Counted from the stretch's first letter, positions 1-6,697 are shown. The stretch: DNA of 12,183 nt from UBA6136 sp964386975 (GCA_964386975.1 CAYLUS010000052.1:1-12183), one strand, 5' to 3'. Numbers and translations are program-made. Notes: generated from the letters alone by a model not told the origin.

Positions 1-33
1 TGCCGTGGATTACGGAATCTGTGGTCGTAAATT

Positions 34-47
34 ATGGATTAATCCAT
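34..47. repeat. Perfect 14-bp palindrome
   Basis: The sequence ATGGATTAATCCAT equals its own reverse complement. It lies at the window edge, 58 bases beyond the stop of the interrupted minus-strand frame at 106-330. A symmetric AT-centred site of this size could bind a dimeric repressor, but no regulator or promoter here ties it to a function. It may be a chance palindrome. Confidence 0.3.
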
Positions 48-105
48 CGTATATTTCGGATTGTGACGGGTTCGGCAACGACTTCGGTTTTCGCTAGCCA
101 GACAT

Positions 106-330
106 TTAGCGCAACTGTGGCCTCATTCTTACCCAGTGCTTGGCCACCGCCTTCAGCAACGGATACATCAGGGCCCGATATATCCCTAGCGTACGTCGAC
201 TCTTTCCAAAGAGCGACTGGATAGCGATACAGCAATCAGGACTGGCTCACGGATGTAGGAGGAAATGCCATTGCGGCAAGGTGCGATAAGCGATCAGGTG
301 GCGAGGGAAAGCATCTCGCTCTTGCTCCAT
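106..330 (-). pseudogene. Unrecognised reading frame interrupted by TGA
   Basis: Read on the minus strand, an ATG at 330 with AGGA just upstream opens a frame of 27 codons beginning MEQERDAFPRHL. It stops at a TGA (249-247). The same frame then continues without interruption for 46 more codons to a TAA (108-106). The downstream half is protein-like: it is rich in Leu, Ala, Arg and Lys, contains LFGKSRRTLGIYRALMYPLL, and ends in RMRPQLR. The single stop inside one continuous frame is what suggests a nonsense-mutated gene. I do not recognise the family. Either half could be chance coding, or the 27-codon piece could be translated by itself. The neighbouring mazEF remnant is also broken, which fits a decaying accessory region. 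Confidence 0.3.
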
Positions 331-349
331 TTTCCTAAAACAGGAACAG

Positions 350-380
350 ACTCGAATTTGAGTCACCCCAATTTCTGGGG
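350..380. promoter_or_regulatory. Imperfect palindrome plus hairpin upstream of mazE remnant
   Basis: Two symmetric elements lie side by side. ACTCGAATTTGAGT (350-363) is a palindrome except for its inner pairs. It is followed at once by CCCCA-ATTTC-TGGGG (366-380), a 5-bp stem with a 5-base loop. They sit 27 to 57 bases before the start of the mazE-like frame. MazE-type antitoxins usually repress their own operon through palindromes in this position, so an ancestral operator is possible. The hairpin is followed by GACTAATAACG, not a T-run, so it is a poor intrinsic terminator. No clear -35/-10 pair was identified. Confidence 0.25.
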
Positions 381-406
381 GACTAATAACGACCTTTTCT
401 GATTGA

Positions 407-631
407 GTGACGTTTAAAAAAGTCGCCCATCGGCCATTTTACGAGGGCCTGACGAGCATGATCGGCAAACGAAAGATGAACCAATTCATGGAGTATCTTC
501 TGCGGCCGCATGTCCTTGATTCAGCGCTCGATGAGGGCCACTAAGCGATGGCGAATGACCAGACGCGCGAAACCGATGCGAGAAAATGGTGTGAGACGCT
601 CGCCAAGGCCATCATGGATGAAGCGCGGTGA
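407..631 (+). pseudogene. mazE: MazE-like antitoxin, broken by an in-frame stop
   Basis: From a possible GTG at 407, or the ATG at 458, the frame encodes a segment with IGKRKMNQFMEYLLRPHV, typical of the ribbon-helix-helix region of MazE antitoxins paired with MazF. A TAA at 542-544 interrupts it. The same frame continues AMANDQTRETDARKW and ends in MDEAR with a TGA at 629-631. That layout (EGYRAMA, acidic/Glu-Ala-rich tail, DEPR/DEAR end) is what I know of this family; here the Arg codon before AMA has become a stop. The end overlaps the mazF ATG (618) by 14 bases in another frame, the usual translationally coupled arrangement. An internal ATG at 548, three bases after the stop and preceded by GAGGG (533-537), could restart translation and yield only the 27-residue toxin-binding tail. 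The N-terminal strand is poorly conserved, so the true start is uncertain. Confidence 0.7.
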
Positions 632-943
632 AGTCTGGTGGGTCGAATTCGACCCTTCCGTTGGAACTGAGCTACTCAAGATTCGCCCAGCGATCATCGT
701 AAGCAACGATGCCGCCAATCGGAACCTCGCATGCGTTCTGGTGGTGCCGATGACAAGCAATACGAGTCGGCAATATCCAGGAGAGGCGACTGTCCAAGTT
801 GGTGGACAATGCAGTAAGGCGATGGCCGACCAGATTGTGGCTGCAGACAAAGTACGACATAAGTCATAACCAGGTAGATCACGACACTGGATTACGTTGC
901 CTTAGGGGAGGCCCTCAAACTTCATTTGGGGCTGCCAAAATAA
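618..943 (+). pseudogene. mazF: MazF/PemK endoribonuclease toxin, C-terminally frameshifted
   Basis: The N-terminal 83 residues are a clear MazF: MKRGEVWWVEFDPSVGTE, then KIRPAIIVSNDAANR, VVPMTSN, YPGEATV and SKAMADQIVAADKVR. The family cleaves single-stranded mRNA at short sequence motifs, and these motifs form the SH3-like barrel. The frame ends early at TAA 867-869. The missing C-terminal helix can be read one frame over as LDYVALGEALKLHLGL, ending at TAA 941-943, which matches the usual family end (about 110 residues in all). Restoring the protein therefore needs both a sense codon at 867 and a frame shift between about 873 and 885. The start at 618 is fixed by the MKRGEVW motif and the overlap with mazE. 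It is probably inactive, although a truncated barrel cannot be excluded from being expressed. Confidence 0.85.
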
Positions 944-1305
944 AATGCTCGAGGCTGACCTCCAATATGCTGATCTTGAGGAAAAACGCGAGTCTTTCCG
1001 TCAGACGTAAAAACAGCATTCATATCTTACAGACGGAGTTGCGGTGACAAAACGGGCTGCGCAGATTACAGGGATAACGAATCCTCCCAATCTGTTCGTC
1101 CCTGATCAGGCCGCGGCAAAAATGAATGGATGGTTCAAAAAAGCAATGAGCGTTTGAGAAGCAGCTGGCCAACCGATCGGCATTAACGATCCGACCGCCG
1201 CACACAACCATGGAATTGGTCTTGCAGGATCGATGAAGATTACGGAGAGTTAGGTCGTTTTCGGGTTTACAATCACCGATGTACCATGAGCGGAAGTTAA
1301 GCGCT
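944..1305. other. Gene-poor stretch between mazF remnant and glycine-rich gene
   Basis: No recognisable gene is present. It contains two short frames that may be debris: ATG 945 to TAA 1010 (21 codons, MLEADLQYADLEEKRESFRQ and one more residue), starting right after the mazF remnant, and the GTG frame at 1044-1157 listed separately. No terminator, tRNA or repeat was seen. The promoter of the downstream secreted-protein gene should lie here, but I could not identify a convincing pair of hexamers. Confidence 0.5.
1044..1157 (+). CDS. Possible 37-residue peptide or gene fragment
   Basis: A GTG start is preceded by GGAG with a 5-base spacing (GGAGTTGCGGTG), a reasonable ribosome binding site. 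The 37-residue product begins VTKRAAQITGITNPPN and contains FVPDQAAAKMNGWFKKAMS. The composition looks like a real protein rather than a random frame, but I recognise no family. It may be the relic of a larger gene, since the reading frame upstream closes at a TAA shortly before. The surrounding region is full of broken genes, which favours a fragment over an intact small gene. Confidence 0.25.
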   Translation: MTKRAAQITGITNPPNLFVPDQAAAKMNGWFKKAMSV

Positions 1306-2931
1306 ATGCCGAGATCCCTTCTTTTCGCGCTGCTGATCGTTTTTGCAACACCCAGCCTTGTTGCAGGACGGTCGATCTGCAAAAAAATAACGGGTGGCCA
1401 GTTGCGTTGCGACATTCGGTCAGTTGCAGACTGCCTGGCTATCGAAGATTACCCCTACGCTCGCAATCTCTACTGTCCGGCAAGCTATACCGCGGCCAAC
1501 CAAGTCTTTGAGGTTTTGCTCAGGAACCTTGGGAAACAGCATCGGATTCAAAAACAGTTCAGCTTCTACCAAACGGTGCCGGTGTCGAACCCCAAAAAAC
1601 CCGGTTACCTTGACCCCTCGCAAACTCAAACTCCATGCATGGAGACTCCTGCCCCATGGAATACAAACGTTATCCTGGGTGCGGGACAGCCACTGTGCCA
1701 TCTGATTGCCTACGTCTCCAGTGTTGGTTCTCAAGGCTTGTCCCGGGTGGATCCTCAGAACCCAATTCCCCCAGCCTTAAGGGATTATCCTGCGTATTTC
1801 AGCGCACTCCTTGATCCATCTCGACAATTGCCGTTAACCGAATTCAAAAGCGGGGGTGATTTTGACCCTCTGGTAAAGGGCCTTGGACGAGACGGATACT
1901 CGCTTTTTGTCAGTGACTATCCCATCTACTCAAGCAACACCCTCTACCTCCCCTCTCCAGCGGCTTTGGACCCACACTTTCAGGGCATGAGTGCGGGTGG
2001 TGGTGGAGGTTCAGGTGCCGAAGTGGTCCTTAATGGCAACGGCATCAGCCGAACCCTCCTCACCTTTGGCGGCGGCGGGGGCGGTGGTCTCACATCGACC
2101 CGTAATCCCGATCCTTCAAATTCAGTTTCAGCCCTCGGTGCCGGCGGAGGCGGTGGAATGCAGTTTGCCAGTGACTATCGAGGTCATGGACGAAGTTACA
2201 ACCAGCTCGGACTGGGTGCGGGAACCAGCTCCAATGAAGGAAAAGTTCAGTACAGCTATTACCAACCCATCTCAGGCGCGGTCACCCACAACTACGATGA
2301 TCTCATCATCTCCGAATACCAACAGCAGCTAAAGAACCTGTTTAAACAACTCAGAAACGGCCTCACACACCATGGTACTGTTGTGCTGAAAGGCGGTGGC
2401 GGAATGGGTGCGGGTGCGGAATATCTGATGGCCGATGGCGAGGAATATCAACCCCACGCCCTTTCCACCCAAGCGGGATTTCAATTCCGTTTCACGATTA
2501 GCGATCACCCCGAATCTTTAAGCAACCTGATAGCAATGGGTGCAACAAGTCCCTCTGAACCTTCAATGACTGCCCAACAAAAAAAACTGTATGCGGCGTT
2601 GGGGGGGATTTATCAATTTGCAAGCCAAAAAGCCTATGAGGCATGCGGCAACAATTATGACAATTACTCCTGCATATGCCCCGCCACCCAAGCGGTCGTG
2701 AATTGTCTGGCCGGCTATGTTCTTAAAGAAAAACCATCTGCACTGCCCCAATGGATTCAGCAGGCGCACTGCCCTATCACTCAAGAGAAGAAAACGGCGA
2801 TCGAATTCTTCGGCAATCAGCTTCCCTTAAAGACAAAGGGGTCCTCTTTATCCTCATACGACGCATTGGTCTTAAACAACGAGAGTTGCAAACCAATGAC
2901 TACCGCGTACGCTCGGAACCTTTCTCCCTAG
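1306..2931 (+). CDS. Secreted glycine-rich protein with poly-Gly tracts, function unknown
   Basis: The product is 541 residues from the ATG at 1306. That start is preferred because GGAAG (1292-1296) sits 9 bases before it and the protein then opens with a signal peptide: MPRS, a hydrophobic core LLFALLIVFATPSLV, and a likely cleavage after VAG. An ATG at 1279 has no such site. The mature part has 12 cysteines (an even number): six in the first ~130 residues and six in the last ~110, including an SCICP motif, so two disulfide-stabilised ends are likely. The middle, about residues 228-285, has three Gly tracts (5, 7 and 5 in a row) separated by short strand-like segments such as AEVVLNGNG; a fourth, KGGGGMGAGAE, lies near residue 361. 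This spacing recalls polyglycine-II sandwich domains (ALK/LTK type, PF12810; some phage adhesins), but that is inference. No membrane segment follows the signal, so it is likely periplasmic, surface or secreted. The gene stands alone and is the only intact one in the left arm. Confidence 0.85.
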   Translation: MPRSLLFALLIVFATPSLVAGRSICKKITGGQLRCDIRSVADCLAIEDYPYARNLYCPASYTAANQVFEVLLRNLGKQHRIQKQFSFYQTVPVSNPKKPGYLDPSQTQTPCMETPAPWNTNVILGAGQPLCHLIAYVSSVGSQGLSRVDPQNPIPPALRDYPAYFSALLDPSRQLPLTEFKSGGDFDPLVKGLGRDGYSLFVSDYPIYSSNTLYLPSPAALDPHFQGMSAGGGGGSGAEVVLNGNGISRTLLTFGGGGGGGLTSTRNPDPSNSVSALGAGGGGGMQFASDYRGHGRSYNQLGLGAGTSSNEGKVQYSYYQPISGAVTHNYDDLIISEYQQQLKNLFKQLRNGLTHHGTVVLKGGGGMGAGAEYLMADGEEYQPHALSTQAGFQFRFTISDHPESLSNLIAMGATSPSEPSMTAQQKKLYAALGGIYQFASQKAYEACGNNYDNYSCICPATQAVVNCLAGYVLKEKPSALPQWIQQAHCPITQEKKTAIEFFGNQLPLKTKGSSLSSYDALVLNNESCKPMTTAYARNLSP

Positions 2932-3037
2932 CCGGACTCAGGCCTCCATGAAATTCCATCTGCCTTTCATCCCAAGAAACCTTCTGACCTCGGCGCTTTT
3001 TGGGGTGTAGGGCAGACTCGGGTGTCGTGAATCCGCT

Positions 3038-3335
3038 TTGCCGCTCCGCATACGGGACATTGTGGGGTTGATTGAATTTATTTCGGCACGGATTCGTAAT
3101 CCGAACACGCGCAAGGCTTATTCGCATGCCGCACAGGAATTCGGGAGCCGGTGTGAACGCAATGGCTTTGATGAGCTTCGCGACATCGAGCCGGTTCACA
3201 TCCCAGCTTATATCGAACAACTTCAAGACCGTTTGGCGGCGCCTTCGGTCAAGCAGGACTCCGGGTCGTTGCAGGATCAAATTTCTGTTTCTCGAAGACC
3301 TCTCTGGCCAGTTCTACCGTTCGATCAATCCCCTG
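3038..3335 (+). pseudogene. Tyrosine recombinase/integrase N-terminal fragment
   Basis: A TTG-started frame gives FISARIRNPNTRKAYSHAAQEF, then ELRDIEPVHIPAYIEQLQ and AAPSVKQ. This is the SAM-like, core-binding N-terminal domain of phage-type tyrosine recombinases (XerC/D and transposon integrases). Resemblance ends near 3255. A further stretch reading IKFLFLEDLSGQFYRSINP in the +1-shifted frame (about 3270-3335) fits the next helix of the same domain, implying a frameshift. The catalytic domain with its R-H-R-Y residues is absent; the sequence runs into the 3' end of hemL, whose stop is at 3325-3327, on the opposite strand. It cannot be functional. It marks the inner edge of a former mobile element. 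Confidence 0.75.
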
Positions 3336-4611
3336 CTATTTTGTCAAAACAACGCGACGCTGCAGCCAGGGTCTCCTCAATCACCTCGGCATCATGGCTC
3401 GCTGAGACAAAACCGGCCTCAAATGCCGAAGGGGCCAGATAAATCCCCTCCTCCAGCATGGCATGGAAGAAACGGTTGAACCGCGCACCATCACAAGCCA
3501 TTACATCGTCAAACCCCTGGACCTCAGGTGCCTCAGTAAAGAAAAGACCGAACATGCCACCGACAGCAGTTGTCGTGAAAGGGACCCCTGCCCGCTTGGC
3601 ACGCTCCCTGAGCGCAAGCGTGAAATCCAGGGTCTTTTGGGTCAGCGATTCAAAGAACCCGGGGCTTGAGATCAGTTCGAGTGTCTTGAGACCGGCGGCC
3701 ATGGCCACAGGATTACCGGAGAGTGTGCCGGCCTGATAGACCGGGCCCAATGGAGCGAGATAAGCCATGATGTCCTTGCGTCCACCAAAGGCACCCACCG
3801 GGAGACCGCCGCCGATCACCTTGCCTAAGGTAGTGAGGTCCGGACGCACCCCATAGAGTGCCTGAGCGCCACCCAGGGCCACTCGGAAACCGGTCATGAC
3901 TTCATCAAAGATCAGCACAGCCCCGCTCTGGTCACAGACCATGCGCAGGGTCTCCAAAAAACCGGGTGCAGGCGGCACACAATTCATGTTGCCGGCGACC
4001 GGCTCGACAATGATGCAGGCGATCTCCTGACCAATGGCTTTGAACAAACGAACAACGGCTTCTGCATCGTTGTAGGCAAGCGTGAGCGTCGATTTGGCAA
4101 GATCCTCGGGGACACCCGGGGAACTAGGTACCCCAAGCGTCAGGGCGCCGGATCCGGCTTTCACCAGCAATGAATCTGAATGGCCGTGATAGCAACCCTC
4201 GAACTTCACAATCGTGTCACGGCCAGTGAATCCGCGGGCGAGGCGAATCGCGCTCATGGTTGCTTCGGTCCCCGAACTGACCATGCGCAACATCTCCATG
4301 GAAGGGACTCGTTCGCGGACCGCTTCGGCCATTTCGGTCTCTATACGCGTCGGGGCTCCGTAACTGGTGCCCCGATCAACCGCTACATGAATGGCTTCCC
4401 GTATCTCAGGATGCGCATGGCCCAACACCATCGGTCCCCAGGAGCCGACATAATCGATATAGCGCTTGCCCTCCTCCGACCAGAAGAAGGGACCTTCCGC
4501 CCGTGCAATGAAGATGGGTGTTCCCCCCACACTCTTGAAGGCACGGACAGGCGAATTGACACCACCGGGGATGACACGCTGGGCATCTTGGAAAAGGGAC
4601 TGGTTGCTCAC
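3325..4611 (-). CDS. hemL: Glutamate-1-semialdehyde 2,1-aminomutase
   Basis: HemL is a PLP enzyme that isomerises glutamate-1-semialdehyde to 5-aminolevulinate, the last step of the C5 route to tetrapyrroles, in the cytoplasm. The 428 residues match the family's usual length. Hallmarks are FQDAQRVIPGGVNSPVRAF near the N-terminus, YVGSWGPMVLGHAHP (54-68), SSGTEATMSAIRLAR (112-126), the cofactor aspartate in FDEVMTGFR (235-243, Asp236) and the Schiff-base lysine in TLGKVIGGGLPVGAFGG (Lys264). The start is a GTG at 4611, which gives the family's MSNQ/MSRSE-type opening; no strong ribosome binding site precedes it. It lies 42 bases after dcd on the same strand, probably cotranscribed. No intrinsic terminator was seen downstream, where the integrase fragment abuts. 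Confidence 0.97.
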   Translation of the reverse strand: MSNQSLFQDAQRVIPGGVNSPVRAFKSVGGTPIFIARAEGPFFWSEEGKRYIDYVGSWGPMVLGHAHPEIREAIHVAVDRGTSYGAPTRIETEMAEAVRERVPSMEMLRMVSSGTEATMSAIRLARGFTGRDTIVKFEGCYHGHSDSLLVKAGSGALTLGVPSSPGVPEDLAKSTLTLAYNDAEAVVRLFKAIGQEIACIIVEPVAGNMNCVPPAPGFLETLRMVCDQSGAVLIFDEVMTGFRVALGGAQALYGVRPDLTTLGKVIGGGLPVGAFGGRKDIMAYLAPLGPVYQAGTLSGNPVAMAAGLKTLELISSPGFFESLTQKTLDFTLALRERAKRAGVPFTTTAVGGMFGLFFTEAPEVQGFDDVMACDGARFNRFFHAMLEEGIYLAPSAFEAGFVSASHDAEVIEETLAAASRCFDKIAGD

Positions 4612-4653
4612 GTGGAAGGCTCTGTCAGGTGAATGAGAAGTGGGCCACGCGCA

Positions 4654-5220
4654 TCAGGCCTTGGGTAAGGTAACGCCTTTCTGGCCCTGGTATTTACCGC
4701 CCCGATCCCGATAGGACGTCTCGCAGACTTCATCGGCCCCTATGAACAGCATCTGGGCCACGCCCTCATTGGCGTAGATCTTGGCAGGCAGGGGCGTGGT
4801 ATTGGAAAACTCCAGCGTAACATGCCCTTCCCATTCAGGCTCCAGGGGCGTCACATTGACAATGATGCCGCAACGCGCATAGGTGCTCTTGCCAAGACAA
4901 ATCACCAGAACGTCCCGGGGGATCCTGAAATATTCAACGGTTCGGGCCAACGCAAAGGAATTGGGCGGAATGATGCAGACATCCTGATGGACGTCCACAA
5001 AACTGCTTTGGTCGAAGGATTTGGGATCAACGATCGCCGAATTGATGTTGGTGAAAATCTTGAATTCACTGGAGCAACGGACATCGTAACCATAGCTCGA
5101 AGTGCCATAGGAGATCATCCGACCGTCCTGCCCTGTCCGGATTTGCCCGGGTTCGAACGGTTCGATCATGCCCTGTGACTCGGCCATTTGGCGTATCCAG
5201 CGATCCGATTTGATTCCCAT
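4654..5220 (-). CDS. dcd: dCTP deaminase
   Basis: Dcd deaminates dCTP to dUTP, which a dUTPase then converts to dUMP for thymidylate synthesis. The product is 188 residues from the ATG at 5220, giving the family opening MGIKSDRWIRQMAES. A TTG 15 bases upstream would add five residues, but the ATG is preferred by homology. AAGAGG lies very close (one base) to the ATG, so the binding site is not ideal for either choice. Motifs seen: SYGTSSYGYDVRC (37-49), FALARTVEYFRIP (89-101), GKSTYARCGIIVNVTP (110-125) and the catalytic glutamate in HVTLEFSN (Glu137), then YRDRGGKYQGQKG (170-182), the C-terminal nucleotide lid. This is the 188-residue variant common in many proteobacteria, not the E. coli-like sequence. 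It is followed by hemL. Confidence 0.96.
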   Translation of the reverse strand: MGIKSDRWIRQMAESQGMIEPFEPGQIRTGQDGRMISYGTSSYGYDVRCSSEFKIFTNINSAIVDPKSFDQSSFVDVHQDVCIIPPNSFALARTVEYFRIPRDVLVICLGKSTYARCGIIVNVTPLEPEWEGHVTLEFSNTTPLPAKIYANEGVAQMLFIGADEVCETSYRDRGGKYQGQKGVTLPKA

Positions 5221-5320
5221 GCCTCTTTCACTCAAAAATGACTGTCAAAACACACCAAATGCAGCCCTATGGCGGCAGAAAGCGATCGATGCATCATTGT
5301 AACGAACTCTCAGAAGGTGA

Positions 5321-5336
5321 CTCCTGTCAGCAGGAG
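5321..5336 (+). promoter_or_regulatory. Hairpin able to occlude the RBS of a 17-codon ORF
   Basis: CTCCTG (5321-5326), loop TCAG, CAGGAG (5331-5336) form a perfect 6-bp stem. The 3' arm contains most of the AGGAGG Shine-Dalgarno (5332-5337), which lies 6 bases before the ATG at 5344. In a plus-strand RNA, folding would hide the binding site. Whether such an RNA exists is unknown; no plus-strand promoter was identified. Confidence 0.3.
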
Positions 5337-5343
5337 GCAATTC

Positions 5344-5397
5344 ATGTTAACGCTTGGATTTTTCAATGACGCAGGCACCAACAGACGCCTCGCTTAA
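5344..5397 (+). CDS. Possible 17-residue small protein
   Basis: The frame ATG to TAA encodes MLTLGFFNDAGTNRRLA. The only strong argument for it is the near-consensus AGGAGG at 5332-5337 with a 6-base spacer, the best ribosome binding site in the window. It runs opposite to both flanking genes. It resembles no peptide I know, and such short frames often occur by chance. If real, it could be a small protein or leader peptide controlled by the hairpin that contains its binding site. Confidence 0.22.
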   Translation: MLTLGFFNDAGTNRRLA

Positions 5398-5481
5398 CGC
5401 ACCATGAATTCGGAATCCCGGCATCAGGAGATAAAGCCACGCCCTTGCTCATGGGCTCTTATCACTCCGTTTCGCTACACA

Positions 5482-5511
5482 CAGCGGACGGCCCTGAACG
5501 GGGTTGCCGCT
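5482..5511. repeat. GC-rich stem-loop
   Basis: AGCGG (5482-5486) pairs with CCGCT (5507-5511). Inside it, GGCCC can pair with GGGTT using two G-U pairs. No T-run follows on either strand, so it is not a standard terminator. It lies 16 bases beyond the T-run of the mrp terminator and may act as a second 3'-end stabilising hairpin for that transcript. Confidence 0.3.
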
Positions 5512-5526
5512 CTGCGAATGGAGGCT

Positions 5527-5560
5527 AAATAAAAACTAGAGGGCGATACCGGGTACCGCC
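5527..5560 (-). terminator. Intrinsic terminator downstream of mrp
   Basis: Read on the minus strand, GGCGGTA, loop CCCGG, TATCGCC form a stem with a single mismatch. It is followed by CTCTAG and then TTTTTATTT. A GC-rich stem plus U-tract about 50 bases after the mrp stop is the classic Rho-independent layout. It probably ends the gltX-cysS-membrane protein-mrp transcript and separates it from dcd-hemL. Confidence 0.6.
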
Positions 5561-5608
5561 TTGGGATGAGGCAACGGGTTCTCTTCTTTAGGGAATGTTG
5601 GCCCTGGA

Positions 5609-6697
5609 TTAGTCGTTCGACACCGTAATCTTTGGGAATCGGTGTGAATAATCGCGCCCCTTGAGGGCCAGGCGTGCGGTCAGGCGCCTGCCGATCTCTT
5701 GGTAGAGAGACAGGAATTTTGTCTGCTTGGCATCGAGAACAATCGGGTAGCCCTGATCGGCATGCTCGCGGATTGAACGATCCAGTGGCAATTGTCCCAA
5801 AAGCTCAGTGCCATACTTTTCGGCCATTCGGGTCCCGCCGCCTTCGCCAAAAATCGGTTCGGCATGGCCACAGTTCGAGCATACGTGCATGCTCATGTTC
5901 TCGACCAGTCCCAAGACCGGAACCTGAACCTGCTGGAACATCCGAAGGCCCTTTTGAGCATCCAGAAGGGCAATATCCTGCGGGGTTGTTACGATGACCG
6001 CACCCGAAACCGGAATCTGCTGCGACAGTGAAAGCTGGATGTCACCAGTACCTGGCGGAAGATCCACGATCAGGTAATCAAGGTCCTTCCAGAGTGTCTG
6101 CTGAAGGAGTTGCTGCAGTGCTCCGGTGACCATCGGCCCCCGCCAGATCATGGGTTGGTCTTCATCCACCAGAAAACCAATGGACATGACCTGAAGACCA
6201 TACGCCTCTTTCGGCAGGATGCGGTTACCCTCTTTTACGTCTGGCTTGCCGGAAAGCCCCAGCATGTGGGGCACACTGGGGCCATAGATGTCGGCATCAA
6301 GGAGCCCCACACGCGCGCCGTCTCGAGACAGTGCGGATGCGAGATTGATGGCGGTCGTGGATTTGCCTACCCCGCCCTTTCCGGAGGCGACCGCAACGAT
6401 GTTACGAACACCCTCCAGTGGCTTCAGATTCTTCTGAACGGCATGAGACGCAATCTGGACCTCAAGGGTGACGCTCAGGCTTGCATCCGGAAAGGCGGCT
6501 TTAAGCCGCTCCTTCAAGGCATTGTCGATCACATCCCTGAAATCCCCAGGTGGATAGCCAAGGGCAATATTGACCTCGATCCGCGTTCCCTCAATCCGGA
6601 TCGATCGCACCATGCGGGCGCTCACCACATCACACCCAAGGTAGGGATCCACCCAGCCTTGGAGGGCCTCCTCGACGGTTTCCTTCGTCAGTGTCAT
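5609..6697 (-). CDS. mrp: Mrp/ApbC iron-sulfur carrier P-loop ATPase
   Basis: Mrp/ApbC proteins bind and transfer Fe-S clusters to target apoproteins in the cytoplasm, with ATP hydrolysis needed in vivo. The 362 residues have two parts. Residues 1 to about 85 are a DUF59/MIP18-like domain (VEEALQGWVDPYLGCDVVS, then VNIALGYPPGDF). The rest is the NTPase, with the deviant Walker A ASGKGGVGKST (104-114), LLDADIYGPSVPHMLG (132-147), VDLPPGTGD (211-219) and the cluster-binding CxxC at Cys273 and Cys276 (MHVCSNCGH). Length and order are normal for the proteobacterial family. The ATG at 6697 is the natural start, though its ribosome binding site is weak. It follows the small membrane protein by 50 bases and is closed by an intrinsic terminator. 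Being beside cysS may be meaningful, since cysteine feeds Fe-S assembly. Confidence 0.95.
   Translation of the reverse strand: MTLTKETVEEALQGWVDPYLGCDVVSARMVRSIRIEGTRIEVNIALGYPPGDFRDVIDNALKERLKAAFPDASLSVTLEVQIASHAVQKNLKPLEGVRNIVAVASGKGGVGKSTTAINLASALSRDGARVGLLDADIYGPSVPHMLGLSGKPDVKEGNRILPKEAYGLQVMSIGFLVDEDQPMIWRGPMVTGALQQLLQQTLWKDLDYLIVDLPPGTGDIQLSLSQQIPVSGAVIVTTPQDIALLDAQKGLRMFQQVQVPVLGLVENMSMHVCSNCGHAEPIFGEGGGTRMAEKYGTELLGQLPLDRSIREHADQGYPIVLDAKQTKFLSLYQEIGRRLTARLALKGRDYSHRFPKITVSND

Larger units (their letters stand above)
5221..5608. other. 388-base intergenic region between mrp and dcd
   Basis: The region has no recognisable gene. It contains, from high to low coordinate on the minus strand, the mrp terminator (5527-5560), a second hairpin (5482-5511, AGCGG/CCGCT outer stem with an inner GC stem), and then presumably the dcd promoter. 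It also contains a 17-codon plus-strand frame with a strong ribosome binding site inside a hairpin (5321-5397). On the minus strand, TACAAT at 5301-5296 is a good -10-like hexamer for dcd, but no -35 sits at the right spacing. No tRNA-like fold was found. Confidence 0.5.

Noticed and set aside
2563..2784. Minus-strand frame opposite the glycine-rich gene
   Set aside because: It is antisense to a much better supported secreted protein and has no motif or ribosome binding site.
5243..5248. TTGACA on the minus strand as a -35 for dcd
   Set aside because: It is a perfect -35 consensus, but a -10 at 16-18 bases would overlap the dcd start codon and transcription would begin inside the gene.
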